Assembly: GCA_021464245.1 (NCBI GenBank)
Contig: JADCRB010000007.1
Location: 558,001-622,000 of the forward strand
Reading direction: 5' to 3'
Origin: Carallia brachiata
Lineage: Eukaryota > Streptophyta > Magnoliopsida > Malpighiales > Rhizophoraceae
Length of the DNA: 64,000 nt
The translations under genes were made by a program, and so were the position numbers. The notes below the pieces were generated by a model. That model was not told where the DNA came from. It saw only the letters and a program-made list of their open reading frames with translations, and made no database searches. The stretch's first letter is position 1, and each line of letters begins with the position of its first letter. This document shows positions 24,401 to 37,771 of this stretch, piece by piece.

Positions 24401-26375
24401 ATCAAAGACTGGTCCTCAAATTTTGAACAGGTGTCTATAGTACATCTACCATGAAAATACCAACATGTGGAAGTCCCATGATCTGCAGGATAGGTATGCA
24501 TCCTAAGCAAGTCCAAAATCCCAATTACTGAAGAATATCCTTTGTGCTTCACAAATATTTGCACCGCCAGATCTTTTAATTTTAGATACAATATTTAATC
24601 CTTCATATGTTTCAGATAAAAATTTTCAAGTTATCTTAAGACTATAGAGTGTAAGTATACGCACTTCCCCAGACCCACAGCGTAGAAGCCTCATGTAGTA
24701 ACACACTTATTATATGTTCCATCTATTGAGAGTTACATCAGAGGATCTGATTAAGTTGGCTAAACACTTTCAAGCTTGCAACCTAATCAATTCAAACAAA
24801 TTGGCTGAAAATCATAAGTTTCAGGAGATGTAGATTACCTGAACAAATGCTTTAAGTATTATTTGATATGTCAAAGCAGAGGGCTCAGGACCCGATGACT
24901 GCATCCTCCGAAATATGGCTTCTGCATTATTATATTGACCTCCTCTCCCATATGCCTCCATAAGTGCTGTATATGAAACAACATTTGGCACGTAGCCCTT
25001 CTTGTTCATAATACTTAGAACCCTCTCAGCTTTGTTGAAATCGCCCTGCTTTCCATAAGCCGTTATAATCATTATGAAATCCATTTCATTGAAATCCCAC
25101 CAGTGCTGTGTCCGAAGCCATTCTAGAATCTAGCAGATAAAGCACAATGAGAATATAACAACGATCAAGCATCTAGACAATCGAAAACACCAGGATAAGT
25201 TTGGTAAAATGTAATAATCAGTAGAAAGGAATGGAAATAAATAACAAACTGAAGCAAAAATAATGCAAAGCACTAGCATATGACAGCCTGAGTAAAGTTA
25301 TCCACGACAAGTCATAAGGTATTCAACCCCAAAAGTACTCCATAAGAGCCACAACCATCCACACTCAGAATTTGCAGAGAAGCAGATTTAAATTTTGAAC
25401 CTGGCTCCATACCAACCAACCATAATCTTCTACAACTTGTTCCGTATGCACAAACTTTTGAGAAATTCAGTTCAATCAAATTCCACTTCTTAACACTTTC
25501 TCATTGCCAAAATCCAATACAACTTATTTTGTATGCACAAACTTTGAGCATTTCAATTCAACTGAATCGTATTTCTTCTAAACCATGCATTGTCAAAATT
25601 CAAAAGGATCATTACAACAAACCTACTTGTCCATAACCTAACCGATATACATACACTGACAAAAGAATCAGAAGCCATACCTCACCGACAACAGCCCATT
25701 TCTTTAACTGCTTAAATCTAACCAACATACCAAGAACCAGGTCCTTAGGCAGAACCTGATTCTTGATCCTCTCGCGTCTGAGCACTGAAACCGCCGAGCC
25801 AGTGTCCTCAATTTGATTCATCAGCCTCCTCCAGTTTTTCTGATCGGCTTCGTCCGCCGCATCCTTGAACACTTCCACTTTCCTCTTCCTCTGCATAAAC
25901 TTCCTCGGAGCCAACATTCCCCTAGCTACTACCTCCAATCTTCCACAGCCTTTGAAGTTAGCATATACAACGTTAGCAGCATCGACTTTCTGTCTGAAAC
26001 AACAATCAAACCGCAAACAATTCTGATCATTAACATCTCAAAATTAAATTCAAATTAAACAATCAGCATCACTACGTACTCACTCGCGCAACCTGCAATA
26101 TGCGAAAGACACGCAGTTAATCCAATAGTTTATCTATATTTTTTTAACTTTAACATAATTTTCATGATTTAATGGATCATATCTTTACATCTGTCATTGT
26201 ATTTCTAGGATCCTAAACAAATTTAGAATAAAAATCGAACATTTATTACGCAAGAATTGCTTTCCAGAAAAATTATAAATGAAAAAAAAAATCGAAGAGA
26301 AAGAGAGGACCTGAAATCAGTTGAGGGAGTTGATGAGAGAGAAACGAAAGGCTTGAGAAACAGAGTTGGAGCCAT
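21480..26375 (-). CDS. Pentatricopeptide repeat protein, P class, seven exons, intact
   Basis: Organelle-targeted RNA-binding helical-repeat protein. Exons in transcript order: 26311-26375, 25681-25993, 24839-25129, 23517-23765, 23076-23200, 22324-22422, 21480-22125. These sum to 1788 nt, 595 residues, with all phases consistent and no frame break. The Ser-rich start MAPTLFLKPFVSLSS looks like a transit peptide. A basic pre-domain follows (APRKFMQRKRK). Ten PPR motifs run from about residue 142 to 490, for example NVVSYTALMEAYGRGGQYNN and NVVTYGTLIKGYAKVNNLEK. The last 70 residues are very acidic with D/E runs. There is no E, DYW or SMR domain. The arrangement resembles Arabidopsis At3g59040 (reported, as I recall, as PPR287, needed for chloroplast function). 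Its own RNA target cannot be read here. Confidence 0.92.
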
Positions 26376-26784
26376 TTTAGGGAGAAGAGAAGTTTAAATA
26401 AGAGCTTATATGCAGCTGCCCGCAGCTGATACTTTCCTCTTTCCTCTTGCAACTCAAATTTTCGTTCAGTTCTGGCTCTTTCTTTTCTTTTTTCCCTCTA
26501 TCCAAACAGGAGGCCGGCGCTGCTGAGCATGGAGACGACGACGAGAAATGGCGTTTAAACTCAAAATATCTAAATGCGAGAATTGGATTTCATTTTGTAT
26601 CTGATTCCAGGCCCATGTCCTAAAAGAAATGGATATATTGAGCCTTGTTTGGGCCTAAACGATCTGGGCCCAAAAGTAAGCTTAATTAGAGCTGGCTATT
26701 TTACCATTTCGCTTGTTGCTTTGTTAGACTTGGATTGGTCCTTCCTCGGACTTGGCCCAATCTAGATGCAAAGCTATCAAAATG

Positions 26785-26893
26785 AACTTGTTACTGAGGA
26801 TGTTGTTGGGTTTCTATTCCCAGACTGATAGCTTATTAACAGGGTCTCCACCCTCCTTTATAATTGACCAAAAAAAAAAAAAACTTGTTACTG
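26785..26893 (+). mobile_element. Short 5'-truncated retroposed insert with perfect 12-bp target duplication
   Basis: An 85-bp insert (26797-26881) ends in an A-tail after TAATTGACC. It is flanked by identical 12-bp copies of aacttgttactg at 26785-26796 and 26882-26893. Size and tail indicate a truncated SINE or other LINE-mobilised transcript. No convincing A box remains. Confidence 0.75.
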
Positions 26894-28783
26894 CCTTTTT
26901 TTTCTTTTTTTTTTTTCTGTGATGTATGTTTTTTTTTCAAGGAAAAAATTGTGTATTATGTTGATCATTGCATTTAAACTGAGGTCGAAGTTATCTGTTG
27001 ACATTTTTATTTAATCAATTTTATAAGATAGACTCACAATTAATTCCCTGATTAAGTTAAGTAAAATTTTATCATGGACAATCACAATAATTATTGAATC
27101 TAAATTTATTGTTGCACTACAATCTTTCAAAACAGAAGCTAACACCTTACTTATTTTGTTAGGAGAGAGCACATAATTGAGGATTTGAATTTGAATTATA
27201 CCGATAGTGCTCTGTCCTTTAACTTGTAATAAGTAAAAAATTAGAATTGTTGATGGTAGAATTAAATGTGTTCACAATCATTAGACTATTACGTACCAAC
27301 ATACCGGCAACAAATCTAATGTTGTGGTACCAAATATATTTTTCACAAGTGGGCAGTTGAAAATGCTTTTCCCATAGAGAAGGTAACGTATGGTTCCTTC
27401 GAGCCAAAGCTATAGCAAACTACTAAGGTCATCTGCATACGAGAAATTTTCAATTTTAAAAAAATCTTTTATTTTGTGAAATCCAGTATGAATCCAAGCT
27501 GGCGAGGCAATAAGATATAACCAACGTCAGAACCGAAAATACAAAAGCTAAAGAACAAAAATCTTGACCGAATGCTAATGACGTTTTGATAAAGAAAAAT
27601 GAATTAGGGTGAATACAGACCAACCTTACCCCACACCCCACCATCCCCACAAAAGAACCGGCTAATTAATGTTTAATACGCAAGAAAAAAAAAATGCTTT
27701 GAGACGGCAGACAAATGATTAAGACCAAAAACACAAAGTATTGCTGTTTTTAACCTCTAAAAAATTACAAAAAAAAAAAAAAAAGAAAAAAACTTTCTGC
27801 AAAAGACTTACAAGTCACTCATCTCCTGTTTAATGTATCCGTCTACCTATTCAAATTCTAAAAATTGTAAGTTAAACCACCCTCGTTCAAGCATTGGAAA
27901 TTGGCAGTCATGCCCCTATCCTTTGATGTTTTGCCATTAGCTAGTCAAACATCGAATCCAGTCTTATCCTCATAATCGCTTACCGTAATCCAAACTGATG
28001 TAAGTAAAGGGTACAACGTATGGGCACGCATATTCCATCATCTAGATTCCATAATTGATTGGTATGTTTGCCATTGCCAAGATATCCAATAGTCCCATTT
28101 GATAAAGCAAACCAAATTCTTAGAAAAATTAGATAAAATTTCCGTAATCTTGTTCAATATGACGAGCAGTTTCTTGCCATTAACTTTCAAGATAGTTAAA
28201 GTTCATTCACCTCTCCTTCTTTTTTTTTTGACATTAAAAAAAAAAAAAGGCCCAATATTTTCCTTTTTTCACAGAACGATTTGAAGAACTGAAATTGGCA
28301 CGTGGCCATGATATCTTCAGTTATTGCGTTCCTCGTACAGGATCTTCCATTTGCTTCATTGTAAGAGGCAAAACTAGTTGAGTAGATCCAATCCAACATG
28401 TGTTTCCACTTTGTGGTGACAGATGCTCAAACAATGCAGATAATTTCATACTTTTCCAGCTCCTTTTTTTTTGGGTTAATTTTCAGCTCCTTTTTTTCTG
28501 GAAGACTCTCATTATATAAAAACAAAATAATGATCCAAGCATATTAATTAAATCTGAACAGTTAATTATCTTAGATCTATCATTTAATTAATAATTAAAA
28601 TTTAAATAATAAACTTGTATCATTATTTTATATTTAAATTTTATATCTGTACAGTGTTTTTTCGTGATACAAGAATAAGTGCTATACAGCAGTTCCATTA
28701 ACATATTCAATACTTTTGCTGGCCACAAAAGGCCAATATTTCCCTTTTCACCTTCAACTTCTTCCGGAAGGAAAACTTACCAT

Positions 28784-29300
28784 TTAGGCCTTGTTTGGAT
28801 GAGTGATTTGGCCGCCCTGTTTGGATGGAGGGATTTGAGTGTGGGAAGGATTTGAGAGTGGAAAGGAGAAAATTTCTCATTTGAATGGAGAGATTGGGAT
28901 GGGAAAGAATGAAAAACTTGTAAAATTTCAATTGGACTCATCGCAAATTTTGCATGGAGTCCACCAAAAATCTCTCGTTATAAATAGAAAAAAAGTAAAT
29001 TACACTTAATTAATTTCCTCTTTTCTGCTTTAAAATATTATAATTATTTTAATGTCCTTATTCTTTTTTTTTTTACTTGTACTTCTTGTAGAGTAAAATT
29101 TGATATTATAATGTATATTATTTTTATTTTTCTTATTTTTACTCCTTTTTAATAAAAAAATTTATAACTTTCATTCTTCACATTATTCAATCTAAAAAAC
29201 AGAGAGAATAAAAAATTTTTCTTACTCTAATTTTCCCCACTTCCTTTTTTTTCTCCCTCAATTTCCTCTCCCCTAACTTTTTTTTCCAAGCAAGATATTA
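28784..29300. mobile_element. Tourist-like MITE with TTA target duplication
   Basis: TTA at 28784-28786 precedes GGCCTTGTTTGGAT, and the far end CCAAGCAAGATA is followed by TTA at 29298-29300. The terminal repeats are imperfect but extend inward as purine-rich versus pyrimidine-rich mirrors. A second TGTTTGGATGGAG lies just inside the left end (about 28809), suggesting an internal duplication. About 511 bp, no coding capacity. Matches the PIF/Harbinger Tourist pattern. Confidence 0.6.
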
Positions 29301-29840
29301 GGAACTAAGAAATACTCCACACCCAAGTCACATGGGAACTTCAACCTTACTTTTCACCAATTCATTTAGGAGTTGGTGCATAGAGTTGGAATCCTAACCG
29401 ACTGTGCCGAACAATGCAAAGTTTCTTCCTCAGACAGTAACGCATTGACCATATTGAGATCATTTTTTATTCATATTAATTGGTATGATCATCAACATAA
29501 TTATGTAACATAAATCTCGATGCTGCCTTCTCTCTAGTATAAACAGTGATGCTCCATTTGTCAAACCAAACCACATATATATAATACATTTTTCTTTCTT
29601 AATAGTTACGTAATGCTGGACAGATCCGCCTGTTATACAATTAATAACAAAGTAGAATTTCATGTTGTCAGCCTCATAACATGCCATTATAGCTCAATGA
29701 CAATAAAAAAACAGGGCGGGATGGTAGGAACAGAGAGCCTGCAGACAGGTACACAACGTTGTTGAGTTGAGGATTTCTTGTCCTAATCGCAAACGCAGTC
29801 TTCTTTCAGAGTCAAACGCATTCGTCGATGATCTACTGAG

Positions 29841-32800
29841 ATGGGGAATTATAGAATGTGCGTGTGCTTCATCAGGAGGTTCAAGTTGATGGAGGCAGGC
29901 CCGCCGCCGGACGTCAAGGAGGCGTTCAAGAAGTACTCCGACGGTGGTACTTACATGTTCCCGGAGCAGCTGCGGCGGTTCTTGGTGGAAGTTCAGGGGG
30001 ACGGCGACTCGGACGCGGAGACGATCGTGCAGCTGGTCCTGCAGAGGAGGCGTAATGTTACCAAGTTTGCAAGGGGTAGTTTTAGTCTTGATGATTTTCA
30101 TTATTATTTGCTCTCTGCAGACCTCAATCCTCCTATTTTAGATCAGGTTTTTTTTTTTTTTTTTCGTTTTTCATTTTGGTTTTTTAATTATTCCTTTATC
30201 ATATTAAAAGTGTTTCAACTTTCCTTCTGGGAAACTAGCATTATTAAATCCACCTGGTTAGGATCGAGATTTAAACCTGCCCAGCTTTTTCGGCTTGCCA
30301 ATAAAGACCAAAAAGAAAAAAAAAAGGGCATCGTTTCTAAATGATGAGTTCTTTTTTTCGTCGTTGTGGGGGAAACAGAATTAAGAAACATTGAGAAGCT
30401 AATGACTCTTTGCAGCTAAGAACAACTGATGGGATTCGATCATTTACTTTGATTATTAGGAGTTTGGATTTTTTTTCTTATAGAGCAATTTCAGAGTCAA
30501 TGAGCAAATAGCGCCATTGAATTGGAAGTCTTTGGAAATAAAAAGCTGCATCTTGATGAAGTCAAATTTATCTTTGAGTCAGAGAAAAGATCAAGAAGAT
30601 CATACTGGAAATGGTGTTTTATCTTTTTAGAATTGCCATGAATAATAATTTTATAATAATGTTTGAGAAACATTTTGAAAGTTAAGATTTAAAACATTTA
30701 ATTTGAATGTTATAATTTTAATGATGACTAAAGGTACGTGAATTTAAAATAAAAAGAATTCCAGCCTAACAAAACTCTTAATAAAAAAAAAATTTAACAA
30801 CCAATTCAATACCAAACTCTTCATTTTTCCCATTTTCAACTCAAGAAATCATCAAATTGTCCTCCTTTTTCACGTTGATCGTGTGGATAGGTCAGACGTT
30901 GAGTTTCAAATGATGGGTTCTTGATATTTAATGTCGTTATTTTCAGGTTCACCAGGATATGACAAAACCATTGTCCCATTATTTCGTCTACACTGGCCAC
31001 AATTCATACCTAACAGGAAACCAACTAAACAGTGATTGCAGTGATATGCCTATCATAAAAGCGTTGAAGAGAGGCGTCAGAGTGATAGAGCTTGACTTGT
31101 GGCCAAATTCAGATGAGGTGTATGTCAAGCATGGAAGGTATGCAGATTGCATTAATTGACCGTGCTGTAGACGTATAATCCTCATTGTCTGTTACTGTTC
31201 TTGGATGCCTGAAACAGGTTTCCACTTCATACTAAGTCTGTGGAATTAAAGTAACTTTACTAATGAGCTATAGATCGATGCCACTGAGGTGGTCTATAGA
31301 TTTACCCATCTTGAATTTGAGTCTCTTTCGAAACTAATTAACAAAATACTGTAGTTGGGTTGATATTTGAGGAACTAGATTGATATTAGTTGGGTTAATG
31401 TTCACGTAATCTGGTCTTCAAACGTGTGGATAATTTATTTGCTTTCCATTGTACCATTCTAAGACGTGCAAACTTCCTCTTAAGTTTTTCTGGGGAATAT
31501 GAGCGACCATATTGAAAAGGACAAAAACGAGTCGGACGAATCAAGCATTGGAAGACATTGAGGCTGTATCGCGGAGGGAATATTCCAGGCCCTGAAGCAA
31601 TCAGATTCAGAACTAGCCATCTTTGGATGTGCACAGGACTCTTAGAATGCCCATCACTGGAGATAATTAAACATTATCACTGAAAGGAATCGTGACAAGA
31701 AGAGAAATTGGGGAAGGGAACCATGAAGAAATTGAGGAAGGGAATCATGACTTTAGACAGGATCTTGTTAAGGAAAAAAGTACACTTTTAGACAAAAATA
31801 TTTGACTTTTGTGCTTGATTATAATAAAGTTTCGTTTTTTGCAACTATATTGATGTTTTGTAAAATAATAAAACAAAATTATTTTTCTTACTTCACATTT
31901 TATCAATGTTAAAAAATGAAGATTTGTTACCAATTTAGACTTAACAATCATGAAAAGTTTCGGGCAAATTTCTCTGGATAGGTAACGGCGCCCTTCTGTT
32001 AAATAGATGGAAAAAATTAGGCTGCCAGAATCGGGTATCTGCCCGAATGTTTTTTTGTGTAATAAGACAGTGATTTTGTGCAACCAGACTGATATTTTAT
32101 GCAACAAAAAAAATCTGTATTTTTCTGTATTTTTTTTATTGCACAAAATAGCAGTCTTGTTGCACAAAATTACTGTCTTGTTGCACAAAAAAAATATTCG
32201 GACAGATACCCAATTTTGGAGATGTAATGGCACCCTAAATAGATATGCTACCGACTAGAAGACTAAGCTTAAATTGTTTAAAAGTAGACTGGTTCTTCCT
32301 GTAATTCTTGCATGTGCCTGAGTCTGGTGTTGAAACCTGGTGGCTGTGTTATACATTCCCATCATCATGTCTAACTTAACCGGTCTCTAATTTTATACCT
32401 GGAATTGGAATCTGCCAATGACTAAGGACTTTTTATGCTTGTAACCTCGGATTTCCTGGTCTCTTTCTTCAACTTGTATCTATGGGTTCCTCGGTTACTT
32501 ACTTTTGTCTCTCTGTTTTCTGAATTTGGTGATGCCTCCTTATTTGAATTTAGGACCCTCACAACTCCAGTAGAACTTGTTACATGTTTGAAATCGATAA
32601 ATGAACACGCCTTCTCGTTCTCGCCATATCCACTAATTATAACTCTTGAAGACCACCTCACCCCTGAGCTTCAAGTCAAGGTAGCTCAGGTAATATTTCA
32701 TTTTCCTAATTGTGTATCTGAAGACAACTATTTGTAACCTTGGAAGTGAATGTAGCTGCAAATGTTTTATGTTCTTAGATGGTCACTGAAATATTTGGGG

Positions 32801-35270
32801 ACAAGCTGTACTGTCCGGAAGGTGTATATTTGGAAACTCTGCCTTCACCAGAAGATTTGAAGTACAAAATACTTATTTCAACAAAACCTCCAAAAGAGTA
32901 CCTCAAAGCCAAATGCGTCAAGGACAAGGGCGATAAATCAGGCAAGGAAAAAGATTCCGATGACGATACATGTGGAAAGGAGCTAGTGGAACTTTTATCA
33001 GATGAAGGAAATGGTGAATTGGTGTGTTAATAAGTGTAGCTTGCAAAATAGAACTATATGTTAGATGAAATTGTAAAGAGTTAGGTATTAATTTCTTGAC
33101 CCTTTTGCTTTGCTTGCTTGCAGAGCAGTAGTGATACAGCTGAAGATAGTGATGAAGAGTCACACGAAAATGCAGTATTGGCCTACAAGCGTCTAATTTC
33201 CATTCATGCTGGAAAACCCAATGGTGGGATGAAGGAGGCACTAAAAGTTGATCCTAGCAAAGTTAGACGCCTCAGTTTGAGTGAAGTAAAGTTAGAAAAG
33301 GCTACTGAACATCATGGAATGGACATTATCAAGTAAATATTCATCACAGCATTAAAAGGTTAGTGTCTGAACGCACGTACTTGGCCTAATGCTTTCCAAT
33401 TCCTACTTGAAGGTTCACCCAGAAGAATATATTGAGAGTGTACCCTAAAGGCACGCGGTTCGACTCTTCCAACTACAAGCCCCTGCTTGGTTGGATGCAT
33501 GGAGCTCAAATGGTTGCATTCAATATGCAGGTATGATTTGGCATTCTCTATTTGTCTAGATATTCTGTTCGCAATTTCTCATACCTAATTACTTCCTGGA
33601 CAGTAAGGGACACTCAAAAGTATGTGGTTTTAGCATTTTTCTCTGGTATGCCCAAATGCGGGCAAGAAATATTGGAAATTGTAAAAGTTGAATTTTGAGA
33701 TCACTTCTTATCCAAAACCTTAAAGTTCTGAGTTGTGGGTCTTATATGCTCAGTTATATGTTACGTAAACCCTTCACCATTTTTCCATGTGGGATTTTTT
33801 GCCTCTAAGTCACTCACACTTGTTCTCCTACAGGAAAACTTTAGTTATAGATAAGATAGAGGTGGGGAATGGACAAACCAGTCTAATAGCGAGCAAATGT
33901 TGTTGGTTATTCAATTAGTTGCTATCCTAGAACTCTATAACGGGAGCAAACATGAGAAATTGGAAAATAAAAATGAAACATTAGAAATTTACTTTCTTTC
34001 TGTAGGCATTTCCTACGATTTAACAGGGGATGATTTGTCTTCTCTCGCCTGCAGGGATATGGTAGATCTCTTTGGTTGATGCACGGGATGTTTAGGTCCA
34101 ACGGAAGTTGTGGTTATGTGAAGAAGCCTGACTTTCTGATGGATGGGGAAGCATTTAATCCTAAAGATAAACTTCCAGTGAAAAAAACCCTAAAGGTCTG
34201 TGTTCCCCTCAACTGCATTCCTATGTATCCTTAGACTCCATCTACTAATGTGACCGTGGACCTAACAAATGAAACTGTGATAAATGTGATATAACTGCTT
34301 TTGAAACTCTAAATTTCCATTATATCAGTGTTTGAACAAACATCCTACAATTTCACAGATCTAATTATGTGTCTGTGATGCATAAACACGGACACGAAGA
34401 CATTATATGACGTGAACACGAAAATAGATCAATTTTTATAAAATTAAAACGCGGTTAAAGTGTGAATATATAAAGTCACACTAGTTGATGAGGTTTATTT
34501 AAGGATTATTCTTGCTCCTCTTGTTATTCTTCTCGCTTCAAGAGTAGACAGCACCAAATAGTTTGCAGCATTACCTTGGCAGGTGAAAGTGTACGTGGGA
34601 GATGGATGGAATTTGGACTTCAAACGAACACACTTTGACTTGTGTTCCCCACCAGATTTCTACACCAAGGTGAGCTAGATGTGCATCGATCAGGCCTGAT
34701 TGTTAACGACTTTTTATTTTTCTTTTGGCAAAAGTCCTAAAGTCACACAAATTGTCCCAATAATTTTGTCCTGACATGTATTAGAAAAATAATTAATTGT
34801 TAACTTTTTACTATTTTATATAACAAAAAAAATAAAACAATAGAATACGTTTCATTGTTATTCTTTTTATCAATGTGTGGGGACAAAATTTTGAGACAAT
34901 TTGTGGTTACCCATTTCTTCTTGACATGGGTTTAGCAAGCCAAGATAAATTTTTTGATTGTCAGGTGGCCATAGCAGGAGTGCCGGCTGACGTTAAAAAG
35001 ATGAAAACAAGAACGATACAGGACAACTGGAAGCCTGCTTGGGACGAAGAGTTCACGTTCCCATTGACGGTTCCTGAGCTAGCTTTGCTTAGGATTGAAG
35101 TTCAGGAGCACGACATAACTGACGGCGACGATTTTGGTGGCCAGACATGTTTGCCTGTGTCCGAGCTCAGACAAGGCATCCGTGCCGTCCCTCTATTCAA
35201 TCGCAAAGGAGAGAAATACAACAATGTGAGACTGCTCATGCGCTTCGATTTTGTCCACCAAGAAACTTGA
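29841..35270 (+). CDS. PLC: Phosphoinositide-specific phospholipase C, PLC4-like, nine exons, intact
   Basis: Hydrolyses phosphatidylinositol phosphates at the plasma membrane in a calcium-dependent way, producing diacylglycerol and an inositol phosphate. Exons: 29841-30146, 30947-31137, 32554-32689, 32779-33021, 33124-33332, 33413-33530, 34055-34195, 34583-34669, 34965-35270 (1737 nt, 578 residues, no frame break). It has the plant layout: a short EF-hand-like N-lobe, X box, acidic linker, Y box and C2 domain, without a PH domain. Catalytic residues are present: His120 and Asn121 in [12 protein letters not shown], Glu150 and Asp152 in ELDLWP, and His164 in KHGRTLTT. The Y box contains [20 protein letters not shown]; the C2 domain contains [10 protein letters not shown]. 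The [14 protein letters not shown] start resembles PLC4-type members. The long intron 2 carries a Mutator-type MITE. Confidence 0.95.
32000..32244 (+). mobile_element. Fold-back Mutator-type MITE, copy 1, in PLC intron 2
   Basis: Element 32009-32235 (227 bp) lies between perfect 9-bp duplications TAAATAGAT at 32000-32008 and 32236-32244. Nine bases is the Mutator (MULE) signature. Inner inverted repeats are CCAGAATCGGGTATCTGCCC against TATTCGGACAGATACCCAAT. Between them the arms consist of about 21-bp tandem units (TTTGTGCAAC-AGAC on the left, GTCTTGTTGCACAAAA on the right), so the whole element can fold into one long hairpin. No coding capacity. Copy 2 is at 43325-43526 in the opposite orientation. 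Confidence 0.85.
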
Positions 35271-37771
35271 GTCTACCGTTTGACCCAAGTTCGAATCTCT
35301 TAAATGCATTTTATATTTTAAATTGAGAGTCAAAGCAGTGAAATGTGGTGTTATCAATCTTGGGGTCTGCTGATTCCTCCTAACATCCACGCATGCATGT
35401 GTATATATATTTTGGCTTGGTTCTTTGATTCCGATAACGTTGCTCTTTCACGTGTAACTTTAGATTCTTCGATACTCCGACCTTCCATGTAGTAAACAGA
35501 AATCAAGTATATGTTCTGTCCATCAAATTTGGTCAATTTCTGAAAATAAAAAGTTCAATAATTCTAAATGACATGATGCAGAGGTTTTTTTTCAGGGATT
35601 TTTATTTTAACTACATTTTTTGAGTGGTTATAACTTACTCATAATCTTATACCACATAATAAGTGAGGTCCATTTAAATAAAAAAATTAAAAATAATATT
35701 TGAATGGTGTTAGATTATGAATTAATTTTACTTAAAAAAAATGAGTAAAATTAGTACGCACCTTTATTTCATAAGTTGCACTAAATATAGCTTTTTTTTT
35801 ATTGGCTTTTAAGTAATGGCATCCTTATACCAAATTTTGCGTTAACAGAGAATAAATTTCTTTCCTAACAATTTAAAGGCACTCCCGCGTGATGGTTTGG
35901 TGCATATAGATCGAAATTAAACACCCAGAAGTCTATTATGCAAGGAGGCACCCCAATGATTTTGAATAATGGTTCACAAAAAACAAATAAAGAAAAGATT
36001 TTGAATATATAGATTCAAATTAGAAATCACCTCAAATTAGAGAATGTATGAATTTGCCGGAAATTGTGAGATTTATTCGAGTTTTCGTATGGTAGCTAAA
36101 AACTACTAGGTCTACCTCATGTTTTTTTTATAATTAAAATATTTATTAAACTATAAATTATACAATTAAATTAACTTTTCTCATCCTCCACTCTTTTGAT
36201 TACTAAACCCTCAAAAAATGTTTAAGTTCACTACCAGAGTGTTTGTATTCAGACAATTGTAATATGGGCCACTCATGTCCCTAAAAATCTATCTAGCCCA
36301 AATCTGCGGCCTTTGGGGTTTTCCGTGATCGGCGTGAAACACGCCCAGCGACAGACAATCGACATCCAAAGATAATTTAGTCCAGCGAGGAAATTATTTG
36401 AATCGAGCTTCCATAATCCAAAGCCGAGCTGGGCTTACGTAAACACGTCTTTACAGCTTTCCGTTTCAACCTAATTGCTCAAAAAAAATAAAATAAAAAC
36501 CTTTAACAGAAGAGAAAGGAGAAAAAAAAAAAAAAAAGGAGAAAAGCATTATGTAACATATAACTTTGAAAACTGTCCACACTGCTTTATGTTGTAATTA
36601 ATTATTTGTCAAAACTTTAAAACTATATTTTATATGTTCATAATACGGTATTTAATGATTAAGATATCTATCAACTATAATATTCTTTCTTACCAATAAA
36701 TTATTTATTGATATGTTGACAATAAATCAAAATTTTTATGTACGTTAGGTTCAGAAATTTTGAATACAGTTGTCAAACTAATTAAATAATCAGACGTGTT
36801 TAAAAAAAAGGCACATTATTGATCAGTGTGTTGTTGTGTTCAAAAAAAAGATGCAATATTTTCTTTTGTTTTGGTTACGATGGAGGTTGTAAAGTTAAGA
36901 AAGAAGAACACAATTATTAAAAAGAATATGGTCGTAACAAGTGTTTCGACACAATCATTTTGGTCAGTGCGAAAAATGAAAATTATCTTAATTTCCCGAG
37001 AAAGACCAAACTTTACAATCATGCAAGGGCAATGAAGATTTGCTAAAAAACGAAAAAGTGAAAAAGGGACAATGAAGATTTGAATTCAAAAGTAGGAAGT
37101 TGTAGAATATAGGACAAGGGAATGATTATGTTCACTTTGTTCTCCTGTCAATTTGTTAATTTTTTGTTTACACCAATAATAATTAGTGATTAGTTAATTA
37201 ATTATTAAAAAAATCAAAAGAAAATGGATCAAACGACGCTATTGTAATATAGTTATCCTTACTTACGCATGTAGATAACCTCCAAATCAGAAGATTTGAG
37301 AGTGGGGCTGGAACCCTCACCACCCAAATGAGGCCAAAGCCTCGTTAGGCCAAGTTGGCTTCAATTTGGTGAATGCTCCTTAAAATATGGGTGACATTAA
37401 TAATCGCTCTGAGGAAGGTTCTATTTTTCCGCCCAAGTTACACATATAAAAATGAGAGATTGGTGTTATTTCCCTGCCCCACTACATTTTTTTTTCTTAA
37501 TCCAACCTTGATTTACAGTTCAAATCAATGGCAACTGCCAAGCAATCTCTTATTCTCTTACCTTTATGTCAAGCAAAAGTTGGTAGGTAGTACTCATGGT
37601 ATTATTACTACAGAAAATTCCAAGCAGCTTTCTTGCGTAAAGTGTAAGGCGCTAGATTCTCGCTTTGCTATGACGCCATTCTTCAGATGTAGGACTTTGT
37701 ATATATAATGGAAAAAAATGGAATTGTATGGACATCAAGTTTCAGGAACTTGGGATTTCCCCTTGCCAAAA
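35271..37771. other. Spacer between the two PLC genes
   Basis: AT-rich, about 2.5 kb, with poly-A runs (36516-36537) and a short local duplication around aatgaagattt (37032 and 37070). No supported gene. The last few hundred bases should carry the promoter of the second PLC gene. Confidence 0.4.

Larger units (their letters stand above)
26376..29840. other. Spacer between the PPR and first PLC genes
   Basis: No supported gene. Holds a short retroposed insert at 26785-26893 and a Tourist-like MITE at 28784-29300, both listed separately. The last 150 bp are likely promoter and leader of the PLC gene. Confidence 0.4.

Noticed and set aside
32007..32258. Open frames rich in LLHK repeats across both MITE copies
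   Set aside because: They are produced by the 21-bp TTGCACAA repeats inside the elements; a 21-bp period keeps a frame open without coding.
31138..32553. A missing exon in the long intron 2 of the first PLC gene
   Set aside because: The second PLC gene shows exon 2 joins directly to exon 3 (HGR to TLTT), and the phases agree, so nothing is missing.
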